Of a stretch of DNA of 64,000 nt, positions 1-7,538 are shown piece by piece. Position numbers and translations under genes: made by a program. The stretch is from Actinomycetales bacterium SN12 (GTDB lineage Bacteria; Actinomycetota; Actinomycetes; Actinomycetales; Microbacteriaceae). The DNA is taken from positions 469,411 through 533,410 of the forward strand of contig PJCV01000002.1 in the NCBI GenBank assembly GCA_002837415.1, given 5' to 3'. The stretch's first letter is position 1. Each line of letters opens with the position of its first letter. Below the pieces are notes generated by a model. That model was not told the DNA's origin, did not search any database, and saw only the letters and a list, made by a program, of their open reading frames with translations.

Positions 1-524
1 TCGATGCCGGAGCGACGATCCTGACCCACGCGTTCAACGCGATGAACGGCATCCACCACCGCGCGCCCGGACCGGTGCTGACCGCAGCGGCAGACCACCG
101 GGTCGTGCTCGAGGGCATCGCCGACAACTTCCACCTCTCACCACCGGTCATCAAGCTGCTCTTCGACGTCGCGCCGGGCCGCGTCGCGCTGATCACGGAT
201 GCCATGGCCGCGGCCGGCAGCGCCGACGGGCACTACGACCTCGGTGCGGTGAAGGTCACCGTGAAGGATGGGATGGCCCGCACCGACGGCACCGGCTCCA
301 TCGCGGGCTCGACGCTCACCCAGGACGTCGCGCTGCGCCGTGCGGTCGAGGCCGGCGTACCCGTGGGGGATGCCGTGCGTGCCCTCACCACCACGCCCGC
401 CCATGCCGTCGGCCACGGCGAGGTGCTGGGCGCGCTGCGGCCCGGCATGCTCGCGGATGCCGTGCTGCTGAGCGCCGGGTACGAGGTGACGCGTGTCTGG
501 GTCGGAGGCGCTGCACGCCGTTGA
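1..524 (+). CDS. nagA: N-acetylglucosamine-6-phosphate deacetylase, 3' part (5' end outside window)
   Basis: The window opens inside this frame; about 173 C-terminal residues are present. NagA removes the acetyl group from GlcNAc-6-P in the cytosol, giving glucosamine-6-P for NagB. Visible family features are the THAFNAM segment followed by HHR, the VALITDAM stretch carrying the catalytic Asp (TDAM), and the GSIAGSTLT segment near the end of the barrel, followed by the small beta domain (GALRPGMLADAVLL). nagB, a ROK sugar kinase and a ROK repressor lie 4-7 kb downstream on the other strand, so the amino-sugar genes are close but not one operon. Family assignment is firm; only the truncation limits it. 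Confidence 0.93.
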   Translation, partial: DAGATILTHAFNAMNGIHHRAPGPVLTAAADHRVVLEGIADNFHLSPPVIKLLFDVAPGRVALITDAMAAAGSADGHYDLGAVKVTVKDGMARTDGTGSIAGSTLTQDVALRRAVEAGVPVGDAVRALTTTPAHAVGHGEVLGALRPGMLADAVLLSAGYEVTRVWVGGAARR

Positions 525-657
525 ACCCGGCGGGAACCATGGGCCACGACCGGTCGTTGCGTGATGGCGACAAATGCCGCCCCGAAATCGTGGGAGCGCT
601 CTTGCGAGTTCTCCACAGGGGTGGCCCGGGGAGTGGCTTTCGGGTCAGAATGAAGTA

Positions 658-688
658 AGACGCGTGACCATGCGACACCCACGCGTCT
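658..688 (+). terminator. Hairpin between nagA and the sigma-factor gene
   Basis: Perfect 9-bp arms (AGACGCGTG at 658-666, its complement at 680-688) with a 13-nt loop, followed by a weak pyrimidine tract (CTTCTT). It lies 134 nt after nagA and 41 nt before the sigma-factor start, so it could end nagA transcription or attenuate the next gene. The tail is not a true U-run. Confidence 0.4.
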
Positions 689-728
689 CTTCTTGTGAGA
701 GCGTTCCCGGGTGGGGGGAGGACAGACG

Positions 729-2261
729 ATGGCGATCCGCGACACGAGCAGTCAGGTGGCGGCCGACGTCGACCTCGTTCTGCGCACCAGATCGGGGGAT
801 GCCGACGCCTTCGGCGAGCTGTGGCGTCGCCACCACGCGTCCGGCATGGTGGTCGCCCGATCGGTGACCTCGTCGATCGACCCCGGCGACCTCGTGCAGG
901 AGGCCTACTCCCGCATCTACCAGGCCATCCTCAAGGGCGGGGGGCCCAACGGCTCGTTCCGCGCGTACCTCTTCACGAGCATCCGCAACACGGCTGCGGC
1001 GTGGGCTGCAGGCGCCCTCGACTCGACTGCCGACGGGATCGAGACCGGGCCTGCTCCCTGGTCCACCGGCGCGTCGCCCGACGAGGCCCTCGACCGCGGA
1101 CTGACAGCGCAGGCGTTCCGCTCGCTGCCGTCACGCTGGCAGGAGGTGCTCTGGTACTCCGAGGTCGAGCAGATGAAGCCGTCTGAGATCGCGACGCTGC
1201 TGGGAATGAGCGCGGGCGCCGTCTCCCAGCTGGACCTCCGAGCCCGTGAGGGCCTGCGCGAGGCCTGGTTCCAGGCGCATCTGCGCAGCGCCGGTCAGAG
1301 ATCCGACTGCCATTGGACGGTCGAGAACCTCGGCGCTCATGCGCGCGGCAATCTCAGCGCCCGCGCCCAGCAGCGCGTCGACGATCACCTCGAGTCGTGC
1401 ACGCGCTGCATGATCGTGGCAGCCGAGGCGCAGAACGTCGCTGATCAGCTGCCGCTCGTGCTGCTTCCGCTCGTGCTCGGCGTCAGCGGCGGCGGCGCCT
1501 ATCTCGCCATGCTCCGATCCGGTTCACCCGGTTCGGGTTCGATGCAGTCCGGTTCGGCTACGTCCGGCCCGATGCCGTCCGACTCCGCACCGTCGGAGCC
1601 GGTCCCGATGCCGCGCAGCGTCGTGAGCGGTGCAGCCGACGCATCCGACGCGACGGCTCTGCACGGCGACGGCGCGTCCGCGGCAGCGTCCGGCCGGTCG
1701 ACGGGTTCCGTTCTCGGCATCGGAGCGCTGATCGGAGCAGGATCTGTCGCCCTCGTGGTGGCTGGAGTCGTCGCGGCGGCAGCCGTGGTGCCGACCCTGA
1801 TATCCGGCGCTCCCTCCACTTCCCGACCCAACGCGGCGGACCCGGCCTCTTCGTCGATCGCCTCCGAGGTCGCACCCGACGAGTCCATGAACACCGATAA
1901 GCCCATGGTGATCAGGGTCGACGACGAACAGCCGCCGCCGGAGCCGCGCGCTCCGCTGGCACCTGCTCCCGCCGTTCCGAAGGCGCCGCGACCGGTGGCT
2001 CCGGTGCCCGTGGCCGCGCCGGAGTGGGTCAGGCCGGCGCCTGCAGCCCCTGCCCCTGAGGCCTCGCCGGAGCCCGGCGGCACGCCGACACCTTCCCCCG
2101 AGCCGACGCCCACCCCGGGTGACGGCTCGGCAGCGGGTGACGAGTCGAGGCCCGGAGAGGGCACAGCCCCGGAGGATGACATGGTCGGCGGCGACGAGAG
2201 CCTCGCGGCCGATCGGCTGGGACCGGCCGACGAGAATCCGCTCACGGAGGCCGCCGAATAG
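729..2261 (+). CDS. ECF-type sigma factor fused to zinc-finger, transmembrane and Pro-rich domains
   Basis: About 510 residues, far longer than a 180-200-residue ECF sigma factor. The N-terminal ~185 residues contain sigma region 2 (DLVLRTRSGDADAFGELW, then DLVQEAYSRIY) and region 4 (LPSRWQEVLWYSEVE, then a helix-turn-helix ending GAVSQLDLRAREGL). Next comes an anti-sigma-like zinc-finger stretch (His then CTRC: HARGNLSARA...LESCTRC), a hydrophobic segment (LPLVLLPLVLG), a Ser/Gly/Pro-rich linker, a strong membrane helix near residues 330-360 (ALIGAGSVALVVAGVV) and a Pro/Ala/Glu-rich tail. Start ATG 729 is preferred because GGGGGAGG sits about 8 nt upstream; a GTG at 711 would lie in that ribosome site. 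Inference: a membrane-tethered self-regulated sigma factor. Fused sigma/ZAS proteins are known in Actinobacteria. Confidence 0.85.
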   Translation: MAIRDTSSQVAADVDLVLRTRSGDADAFGELWRRHHASGMVVARSVTSSIDPGDLVQEAYSRIYQAILKGGGPNGSFRAYLFTSIRNTAAAWAAGALDSTADGIETGPAPWSTGASPDEALDRGLTAQAFRSLPSRWQEVLWYSEVEQMKPSEIATLLGMSAGAVSQLDLRAREGLREAWFQAHLRSAGQRSDCHWTVENLGAHARGNLSARAQQRVDDHLESCTRCMIVAAEAQNVADQLPLVLLPLVLGVSGGGAYLAMLRSGSPGSGSMQSGSATSGPMPSDSAPSEPVPMPRSVVSGAADASDATALHGDGASAAASGRSTGSVLGIGALIGAGSVALVVAGVVAAAAVVPTLISGAPSTSRPNAADPASSSIASEVAPDESMNTDKPMVIRVDDEQPPPEPRAPLAPAPAVPKAPRPVAPVPVAAPEWVRPAPAAPAPEASPEPGGTPTPSPEPTPTPGDGSAAGDESRPGEGTAPEDDMVGGDESLAADRLGPADENPLTEAAE

Positions 2262-2264
2262 ACT
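2259..2264 (+). promoter_or_regulatory. -10 box (TAGACT), leaderless start
   Basis: TAGACT ends 6 nt before the ATG at 2271, the spacing expected when transcription begins at the start codon itself. It overlaps the TAG stop of the sigma gene. No Shine-Dalgarno sequence is present between the two. Confidence 0.5.
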
Positions 2265-2270
2265 GGGATC

Positions 2271-2642
2271 ATGTCCCAGAACACCGCCGCCGAACCGGGC
2301 GTTCAGCGCCCGGCGATCAGCCCTCTCGACATCGTCCGCGTTCTGGTGCTGGTCGCCGCCCTCGCCTCGCTCGCCCTGTGGGGCTTCGGCGAGTGGCCCA
2401 TGCCGTGGAGCATCGTCGTGGGCATCGGGGCGCCGGTGGTCACGCTGCTGATCTGGGCGCTGTTCCTCTCCCCCCGCCCCGTGCTGCGCCTGCACCCCTT
2501 CCTGCGCGCACTGGTCGAGGTGCTCATCTACGTCGGGGTCACCCTCGCCTGGTGGTCGATGGGTCAGGCCTGGGCGGGCATCGCGTTCGCCGTCGTCGCC
2601 GTCACCTCAGGCGTCATCGCCGGGCGACGAGCGCTGGGCTGA
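2271..2642 (+). CDS. Small four-helix membrane protein, YrdB/DUF2568 family
   Basis: 123 residues. After a short polar N-terminus there are four hydrophobic segments: VRVLVLVAALASLALWGF, IVVGIGAPVVTLLIWALF, ALVEVLIYVGVTLAWW and AWAGIAFAVVAVTSGVIAG. The pattern and length match the DUF2568/YrdB family, whose function is not known. It begins 9 nt after the sigma-factor gene and is followed 14 nt later by the flavoenzyme gene on the same strand, so co-transcription with them is possible, although a -10 box directly in front suggests its own promoter. Confidence 0.75.
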   Translation: MSQNTAAEPGVQRPAISPLDIVRVLVLVAALASLALWGFGEWPMPWSIVVGIGAPVVTLLIWALFLSPRPVLRLHPFLRALVEVLIYVGVTLAWWSMGQAWAGIAFAVVAVTSGVIAGRRALG

Positions 2643-2656
2643 CCCAGAGCACGAGC

Positions 2657-4018
2657 ATGACCGTCCTCGAGCGCCTCACTGCCCAACTCGGCGACATCGT
2701 CGACACCTCGGAGTCCGTCCTCGACGACGCCCGCGCTGACCGCAGCGGGCACCGCTCCCCCGGTTCCCCGATCGCCGTCGTGCACGCCCGGTCGGTCGAC
2801 GACGTGCAGCGCGTGATGCGCATCGCGTCCGACACAGGCACCCCCGTGGTGGTCCGAGGCGCGGGAACGGGACTCGCGGGTGCGGCCAACGCCGGCCCCG
2901 GCGAGATCGTGCTGTCGACCATGCAGATGAACCGCATCCTCGAGGTGCGCCCCGACGACCTGCTCGCCGTCGTCGAACCGGGCATCCTGAACGCCGAGCT
3001 CAACGCGCAGCTGGCCGCGCACGACCTGTGGTGGCCGCCCGATCCGGCCAGCCGCGAGATCTCGACCGTCGGCGGCAACATCGCGACCGGCGCGGGCGGT
3101 CTGCTCTGCGCGAAGTACGGCGTCGTCCGCGACGCGGTGCTCGGCGTCGACATCGTGCTCGCCGACGGGCGGCTGCTGCGGCTGGGGCACCGCACCGTGA
3201 AGGGCGTCACCGGCCTCGACCTCACCTCGCTCGTGATCGGCTCCGAAGGCAGACTCGGTGTCATCGTCGGCGCCACTCTCAAGCTGCGTCGGCTCGTGAC
3301 AGGCACGGTGTGCACGCTCACGGCATCGTTCCCCACGGTCCGCGACGCCGCGGCGGGCTCCGCGGCCGTCACCGCTGCGGGTGTGCAGCCGGCGATCATG
3401 GAGCTGATGGATGCGGCGTCCCTCGCCGCCGTGCATGCTCTGCTGCGGTTGCCCGCCCCCGCGTCCGGAGCCGCGCAGCTGACGATCCAGACCGACGGGC
3501 CCGCCGCCCACCTCGAGGCGGAGCACATCGCGGGCGTGCTGCGTGAGGCGGGCGGCGCGGTCGTGCTCTCCGACGACCCGATCGAGGGCGAGCGCCTTCT
3601 CGCCGTGCGCCGCGCGATGCATCCGGCGATGGCGGCTCTCGGCACCACGTTGATCGAGGATGTCGCGGTGCCCCGCAGCGCGATGGCGGCGATGTTCGAC
3701 GAGATCGCCCGCATCGAGCGCGAGTTCGCCGTGAGCATCCCGACCGTCGCGCACGCCGGTGACGGCAACCTGCACCCGAATTTCATCTTCCAGGGCGAGA
3801 CCGTCCCGCCGCGCATCTGGGCGGCCGCCGACGAGCTGTTCCGCGCCGCGATCCGCCTCGGGGGCACCCTCACGGGCGAGCACGGGGTCGGGATCCTGAA
3901 GAGCCGCTGGCTCGCCGAGGAGCTCGGCGAGGATCAGTGGAAGATCCAGCAGCAGATCCTGCGCGTGTTCGATCCGCAGGGCATCCTCAACCCCGGAAAG
4001 GTGTTCGCCGATGCCTGA
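2657..4018 (+). CDS. FAD-linked oxidase, GlcD/D-lactate dehydrogenase type
   Basis: 453 residues. The N-terminal FAD-binding domain (PCMH type) shows VVVRGAGTGLAGAANA and the phosphate-binding region STVGGNIATGAGGLLCAKYG; the C-terminal FAD-oxidase domain shows VAHAGDGNLHPNF and the closing GGTLTGEHGVGILK. These are typical of enzymes that oxidise 2-hydroxyacids such as glycolate or D-lactate and pass electrons to a carrier. The substrate cannot be fixed from sequence. The frame is open further upstream, but ATG 2657 gives the expected family N-terminus. Its last 8 bp overlap the NUDIX gene, implying translational coupling. Confidence 0.85.
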   Translation: MTVLERLTAQLGDIVDTSESVLDDARADRSGHRSPGSPIAVVHARSVDDVQRVMRIASDTGTPVVVRGAGTGLAGAANAGPGEIVLSTMQMNRILEVRPDDLLAVVEPGILNAELNAQLAAHDLWWPPDPASREISTVGGNIATGAGGLLCAKYGVVRDAVLGVDIVLADGRLLRLGHRTVKGVTGLDLTSLVIGSEGRLGVIVGATLKLRRLVTGTVCTLTASFPTVRDAAAGSAAVTAAGVQPAIMELMDAASLAAVHALLRLPAPASGAAQLTIQTDGPAAHLEAEHIAGVLREAGGAVVLSDDPIEGERLLAVRRAMHPAMAALGTTLIEDVAVPRSAMAAMFDEIARIEREFAVSIPTVAHAGDGNLHPNFIFQGETVPPRIWAAADELFRAAIRLGGTLTGEHGVGILKSRWLAEELGEDQWKIQQQILRVFDPQGILNPGKVFADA

Positions 4019-4406
4019 CATCCGGGTCAGCGCCGCGGTGATCGTCGACGACCGCGGCCGTGCTCTCGTCGTGCGCAAGCACGGCACCACCAGGTTCATG
4101 CAGCCCGGAGGCAAGCCAGAGGCGGGCGAGAGCGCCGCCGACACGCTCATCCGGGAACTGGAGGAGGAGCTGTCGCTGCAAGTCTGCGAAGACGACCTCA
4201 CGCCGCTCGGCACATTCGTGTCCGCCGCGGCGAACGAGCCTGATCATCGGGTGATCGCCGACGCCTTCGCGCTGCGGGCCCGACCCGACGACCTGATCGT
4301 GCAGGCCGAGCTCGCCGAGCTGCGCTGGCTCGAGCCCGGCGACTGGACGAGCGTCCCGCTCGCGCCGCTGAGCACCGAGCACCTGCTGCCGATCGCCTGG
4401 TCCTGA
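4011..4406 (+). CDS. NUDIX hydrolase
   Basis: 131 residues, a single NUDIX fold. The NUDIX box is GKPEAGESAADTLIRELEEE followed by LSL, so the catalytic Glu cluster is intact, but the Gly of the consensus EExGU is replaced by Ser. The family hydrolyses nucleoside diphosphates linked to another group (nucleotide sugars, NADH, oxidised nucleotides). The start ATG lies inside the end of the flavoenzyme gene (8-bp overlap). It converges on nagB 40 bp downstream. The substrate is unknown. Confidence 0.85.
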   Translation: MPDIRVSAAVIVDDRGRALVVRKHGTTRFMQPGGKPEAGESAADTLIRELEEELSLQVCEDDLTPLGTFVSAAANEPDHRVIADAFALRARPDDLIVQAELAELRWLEPGDWTSVPLAPLSTEHLLPIAWS

Positions 4407-4446
4407 TCCAGTCGGTCCTGATCCGGGCGATCGGCAGCAGGTCGGG

Positions 4447-5226
4447 TCAGATGCCCTGCCAGGACGGCTTGTTGTCGTAGCTGTAGCGGTAGTAGTCGGT
4501 CAGCACGAGCTTCGAGGCGGCGGCCTCGTCGAGCACGACCGTCACGTGCGGGTGCAGCTGCACGGCCGACGCGGGCATCATCGCGCTGACCGGTCCCTCG
4601 AGAGCCGCCGCGACGGCGTCGGCCTTGGCCGCGCCGAAGGCGAGCAGCACGAGGTGACGTGCGCGCAGGATGGTGCCCAGCCCCTGCGTGATGCAGTGGC
4701 GCGGAACCTCGTCGGGCGAGTCGAAGAAGCGCGCGTTGTCCTTCCGGGTCTGCTCGGTGAGCGTCTTGAGACGCGTGGTCGAGGCGAACGACGACCCCGG
4801 CTCGTTGAAGCCGATGTGCCCGTCGGTTCCGATCCCCAGCAGCTGAAGATCGACGCCACCCGCCTCGATGATGTCGCGCTCGTAGTCGTCGCCCGCATGG
4901 CGGATGGTCTCCAGGTCGCCGTTCGGCACGCGGATCAGCGCGGGGTCGAGCCCGAGCGGCTCGATGACCTCGCGGGTGATGACCGAGCGGTAGCTCTCGG
5001 GATGCGCGACGTCGAGTCCCACGTACTCGTCGAGGGCGAAGCCGCGCACGTGCGACACGTCGTGCCCGGCCAGGCGCTCGCGGAGCGCCTCGTAGACCGG
5101 CAGCGGGGTCGAACCCGTCGCGAGTCCGAGCACCGGGTTCTTCACCTCGTCGATGAGGCGGACGATCTCGTCCGCGACAAGCGCGCCGGCGGCGGCCTTG
5201 CTCTCGAGGATCACGACTTCAGCCAT
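4447..5226 (-). CDS. nagB: Glucosamine-6-phosphate deaminase
   Basis: 259 residues, the usual NagB length. It converts glucosamine-6-P to fructose-6-P and ammonia in the cytosol, the step after NagA. Visible motifs: GLATGSTPLPVYEAL (phosphate loop), FALDEYVGL (catalytic Asp), and GIGTDGHIGFNEPG carrying the Asp-His-Glu active-site group. The start ATG overlaps the end of the ROK kinase gene by 8 bp, so nagB is the last gene of a three-gene operon (repressor, kinase, deaminase). Confidence 0.95.
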   Translation of the reverse strand: MAEVVILESKAAAGALVADEIVRLIDEVKNPVLGLATGSTPLPVYEALRERLAGHDVSHVRGFALDEYVGLDVAHPESYRSVITREVIEPLGLDPALIRVPNGDLETIRHAGDDYERDIIEAGGVDLQLLGIGTDGHIGFNEPGSSFASTTRLKTLTEQTRKDNARFFDSPDEVPRHCITQGLGTILRARHLVLLAFGAAKADAVAAALEGPVSAMMPASAVQLHPHVTVVLDEAAASKLVLTDYYRYSYDNKPSWQGI

Positions 5227-6184
5227 GAACGGGCATCTCCTTCTCGAAGGGGTCGATCTCGGCGAGCGCAGAACTCAGCAGCGCGGCGCCGATCGCCGCG
5301 ACCGGGGAATCGGCGGGCAGCAGCTCGATTCTCTCATCGAGCCGCAGGGACTGCAGAAACGGCGACTCGGCGGCGTCTCGCCGCAGCCAGGCGCGGATGC
5401 CCGGTTCGATCCGCGGCGCGAGCGCGGTCAGTCCCCCGCCGATGACGACGGTCTCGACGTCGGCGGAGAGCACGAGGGCGCGCACCGCGGCAGCGGTGCC
5501 GCGGAACAGGTCGTCGCGCAGCCCGACCGCGGTCTCGTCACCGGCGTCCGCGGCGTCGAGGATGTCTCTGACCGGAAGTTCCCCGCCGCGTCCCCACGCG
5601 CGCGCGAGTGCTCCGCCGCCGCAGAGGGTCTCGATGCAGCCGCGCTGGCCGCAGCCGCACACGCGACCCTGTGGGTCGACGGAGAGGTGCCCCACCTCTC
5701 CCGCTGTGCCGCGAGCTCCGCGCCAGATGCGGCCGCCGATGATCAGTCCGGCCGCGACGCCGGTGCCGAGGTTCAGGTAGGCCATCGGCTCGGTGTCCTG
5801 TCGCAGCGATGCGGCGCCGAGCGCGGCCGCCTTGACGTCGTTCTCGACGAAGCACGGCACGCCGAGGGCGGCCTGCACACCGGCAGCCAGAGGCAGCGAC
5901 GCGACACCGAGATTGACGGCGTGCAGCACCAGTCCCGTGGCCGTGTCGATGAGACCGGGGATGCCGATGCCGATGGAGCGGATGCTCTGCACCGGCGCTC
6001 CGAGCTGGTCGATCAGCTCCGTCGCCGCCGCCACCGCACCCTCGAGCACGGCGGCATCTCCCCAGCCCGTTCGCCGGCGGATGCTGCCGAGCCGCGAGCC
6101 GTCATCGCCGAGGGCGATTCCCGCGATCTTGGTGCCCCCCACATCGAGCCCGATGCGCACTCCGCCCTGAGCCACGCCGATCAC
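5219..6184 (-). CDS. ROK-family sugar kinase (glucokinase/N-acetylglucosamine kinase type)
   Basis: About 321 residues. IGLDVGGTKIAG near the N-terminus is the ATP-phosphate motif; IGIGIPGLID, PCFVENDVKAAALG and the ROK zinc-binding motif CGCGQRGCIE follow. It probably phosphorylates glucose or an amino sugar entering the NagA/NagB route; exact substrate is inferred from the neighbours. The GTG start at 6184 overlaps the TGA of the upstream ROK repressor by 4 bp (GTGA), and its own stop lies inside nagB, showing tight coupling in the order repressor-kinase-nagB. Confidence 0.87.
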   Translation of the reverse strand: MIGVAQGGVRIGLDVGGTKIAGIALGDDGSRLGSIRRRTGWGDAAVLEGAVAAATELIDQLGAPVQSIRSIGIGIPGLIDTATGLVLHAVNLGVASLPLAAGVQAALGVPCFVENDVKAAALGAASLRQDTEPMAYLNLGTGVAAGLIIGGRIWRGARGTAGEVGHLSVDPQGRVCGCGQRGCIETLCGGGALARAWGRGGELPVRDILDAADAGDETAVGLRDDLFRGTAAAVRALVLSADVETVVIGGGLTALAPRIEPGIRAWLRRDAAESPFLQSLRLDERIELLPADSPVAAIGAALLSSALAEIDPFEKEMPVHG

Positions 6185-7362
6185 GAGACACCCAGCTGCG
6201 CCGAGAGAACCATCACCGCGGCCCCCCGGAGCACGATGTCCGCCTGCTCGGTGAGCCGGATCTCGACGTCGGCGAACACGCCCTCGAGCGTGCGCTCGTG
6301 CAGAGTGCGCGTCGCGGCATCGACGAAGTCCCCCTCGAGCAGCTCGTGCGGTCCGGCGAGAACAACCTGCGAGAGGTCGAGCGCGGCGACGATGGGTGCG
6401 AGGGCGATGCCGAGGCGCGCGCCCGCCTGAGCGAGGATCTCGGCGCGACGCGCGGGTTCGGCGTCGATCATGCTCTGCAGATGGGGCCCGCTGACCCAGG
6501 CCTCGAGGCATCCGCGGTTGCCGCAGGCGCACAGCGGGCCGTCGTCGGTTCCGGTGACGACGTGACCGATCTCGCCGGCTGCGAAGCGGCCCCCGATCAC
6601 GGCCTGACCGCCGGCGATGAGTCCGGCGCCGACGCCTCGCCCGATCCGGATGAGCATCAGATCGGATCGAGCCGCGCCGAACGTGTACTCGGCGAGCACG
6701 GCCGCGTTGGCGTCGTTGCGCACGAGCACCGGCAGGGCGAACTCGTCGTGCAGGCGCTGCTCCAGAGGCAGTTCGCTCCAGCTGAGGTTCGGGGCGCTGA
6801 GCACGGTTCCGTCGGGGCGCACGATGCCAGGGCTGCCGACGCCGATGCCGAGCACCGGCCGGTCCGCATCCGCGATGAGCTCGCGCACGAGTTCCACCAC
6901 ACCGGCGTACGCCTGCTCGGGCAGCACGTCGACGGGGAGCGACACGGTGCGACGATGCAGCATCTCGCCGTCGAGGTTGAGCACGGCGCCCTGGAACGAA
7001 TCGGTGCCCGACAGGTCGATGCCGATGATCTGGTGGCCGTCGCGGTCGATGTCGATGACGATCGGCGGCTTGCCGGGCCCTGAGGCCTCGCGCACGCCGA
7101 TCTCGCGGACGATGCCGTCCGCTATGCACTCCCCCACGAGGTCGGAGATGGTGACGCGAGTGAGGCCCGTCTCACGGGAGAGATCCGCACGGCTCATCTC
7201 CCCGCGGTGGTACAGGGTCTGCAGCACGAGAGAGCGATTGTGCGACCTCGCCTGCTCGGGCAGCACCTTGCCTGTCGCCCGCAGCCCGCGACCACCGCCG
7301 AACGATCCGCTGAGGATGGCAGGCGTCGTTGCGGCCGATCGTTGATCAATGGAGGAGTTCAC
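6181..7362 (-). CDS. ROK-family transcriptional repressor (NagC/XylR-like)
   Basis: 393 residues. An N-terminal winged helix (SLVLQTLYHRGEMSRADLSR then ETGLTRVTISDLV) is joined to a ROK sugar-binding domain with IIGIDLSGTDS, GVGSPGIVRPDG, LVRNDANAAVLAE, and the zinc motif CACGNRGCLEA. First gene of the operon that includes the ROK kinase and nagB, so it most likely senses an amino-sugar phosphate or sugar and autoregulates the operon. The 176-bp gap upstream is shared with the divergent L,D-transpeptidase gene; no convincing ROK operator palindrome was found there. Confidence 0.88.
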   Translation of the reverse strand: MNSSIDQRSAATTPAILSGSFGGGRGLRATGKVLPEQARSHNRSLVLQTLYHRGEMSRADLSRETGLTRVTISDLVGECIADGIVREIGVREASGPGKPPIVIDIDRDGHQIIGIDLSGTDSFQGAVLNLDGEMLHRRTVSLPVDVLPEQAYAGVVELVRELIADADRPVLGIGVGSPGIVRPDGTVLSAPNLSWSELPLEQRLHDEFALPVLVRNDANAAVLAEYTFGAARSDLMLIRIGRGVGAGLIAGGQAVIGGRFAAGEIGHVVTGTDDGPLCACGNRGCLEAWVSGPHLQSMIDAEPARRAEILAQAGARLGIALAPIVAALDLSQVVLAGPHELLEGDFVDAATRTLHERTLEGVFADVEIRLTEQADIVLRGAAVMVLSAQLGVS

Positions 7363-7467
7363 ATTTGTTAGTACACCTTACGAAACCGCCTCAGCGCAAG
7401 GGCATCCCGCCATCCACTCCATCGCTTTATCGAAACGTTACCCGCGCAGACGCCGGTCCCGCCCGAC

Positions 7468-7483
7468 GTTGCCTCTCCGTTAC
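7468..7483 (+). promoter_or_regulatory. Possible MtrA-type direct repeat upstream of the L,D-transpeptidase gene
   Basis: GTTGC-CTCTCC-GTTAC: two pentamers 6 nt apart, one base from the GTTAC-N6-GTTAC arrangement reported for the actinobacterial cell-envelope regulator MtrA. It lies 56 nt before the GTG start. The motif is short and could be chance. Confidence 0.2.
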
Positions 7484-7538
7484 CACCTCTCCCGTACCAT
7501 GAAAAGACTTGTCACGAAGCATCTAGGGGGGTGAGTCC

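Noticed and set aside
7363..7400. ROK operator palindrome upstream of the repressor (around TTAGTACACCTTA)
   Set aside because: Half-sites do not match each other well enough; no second copy at nagA can be tested because its start is outside the window.
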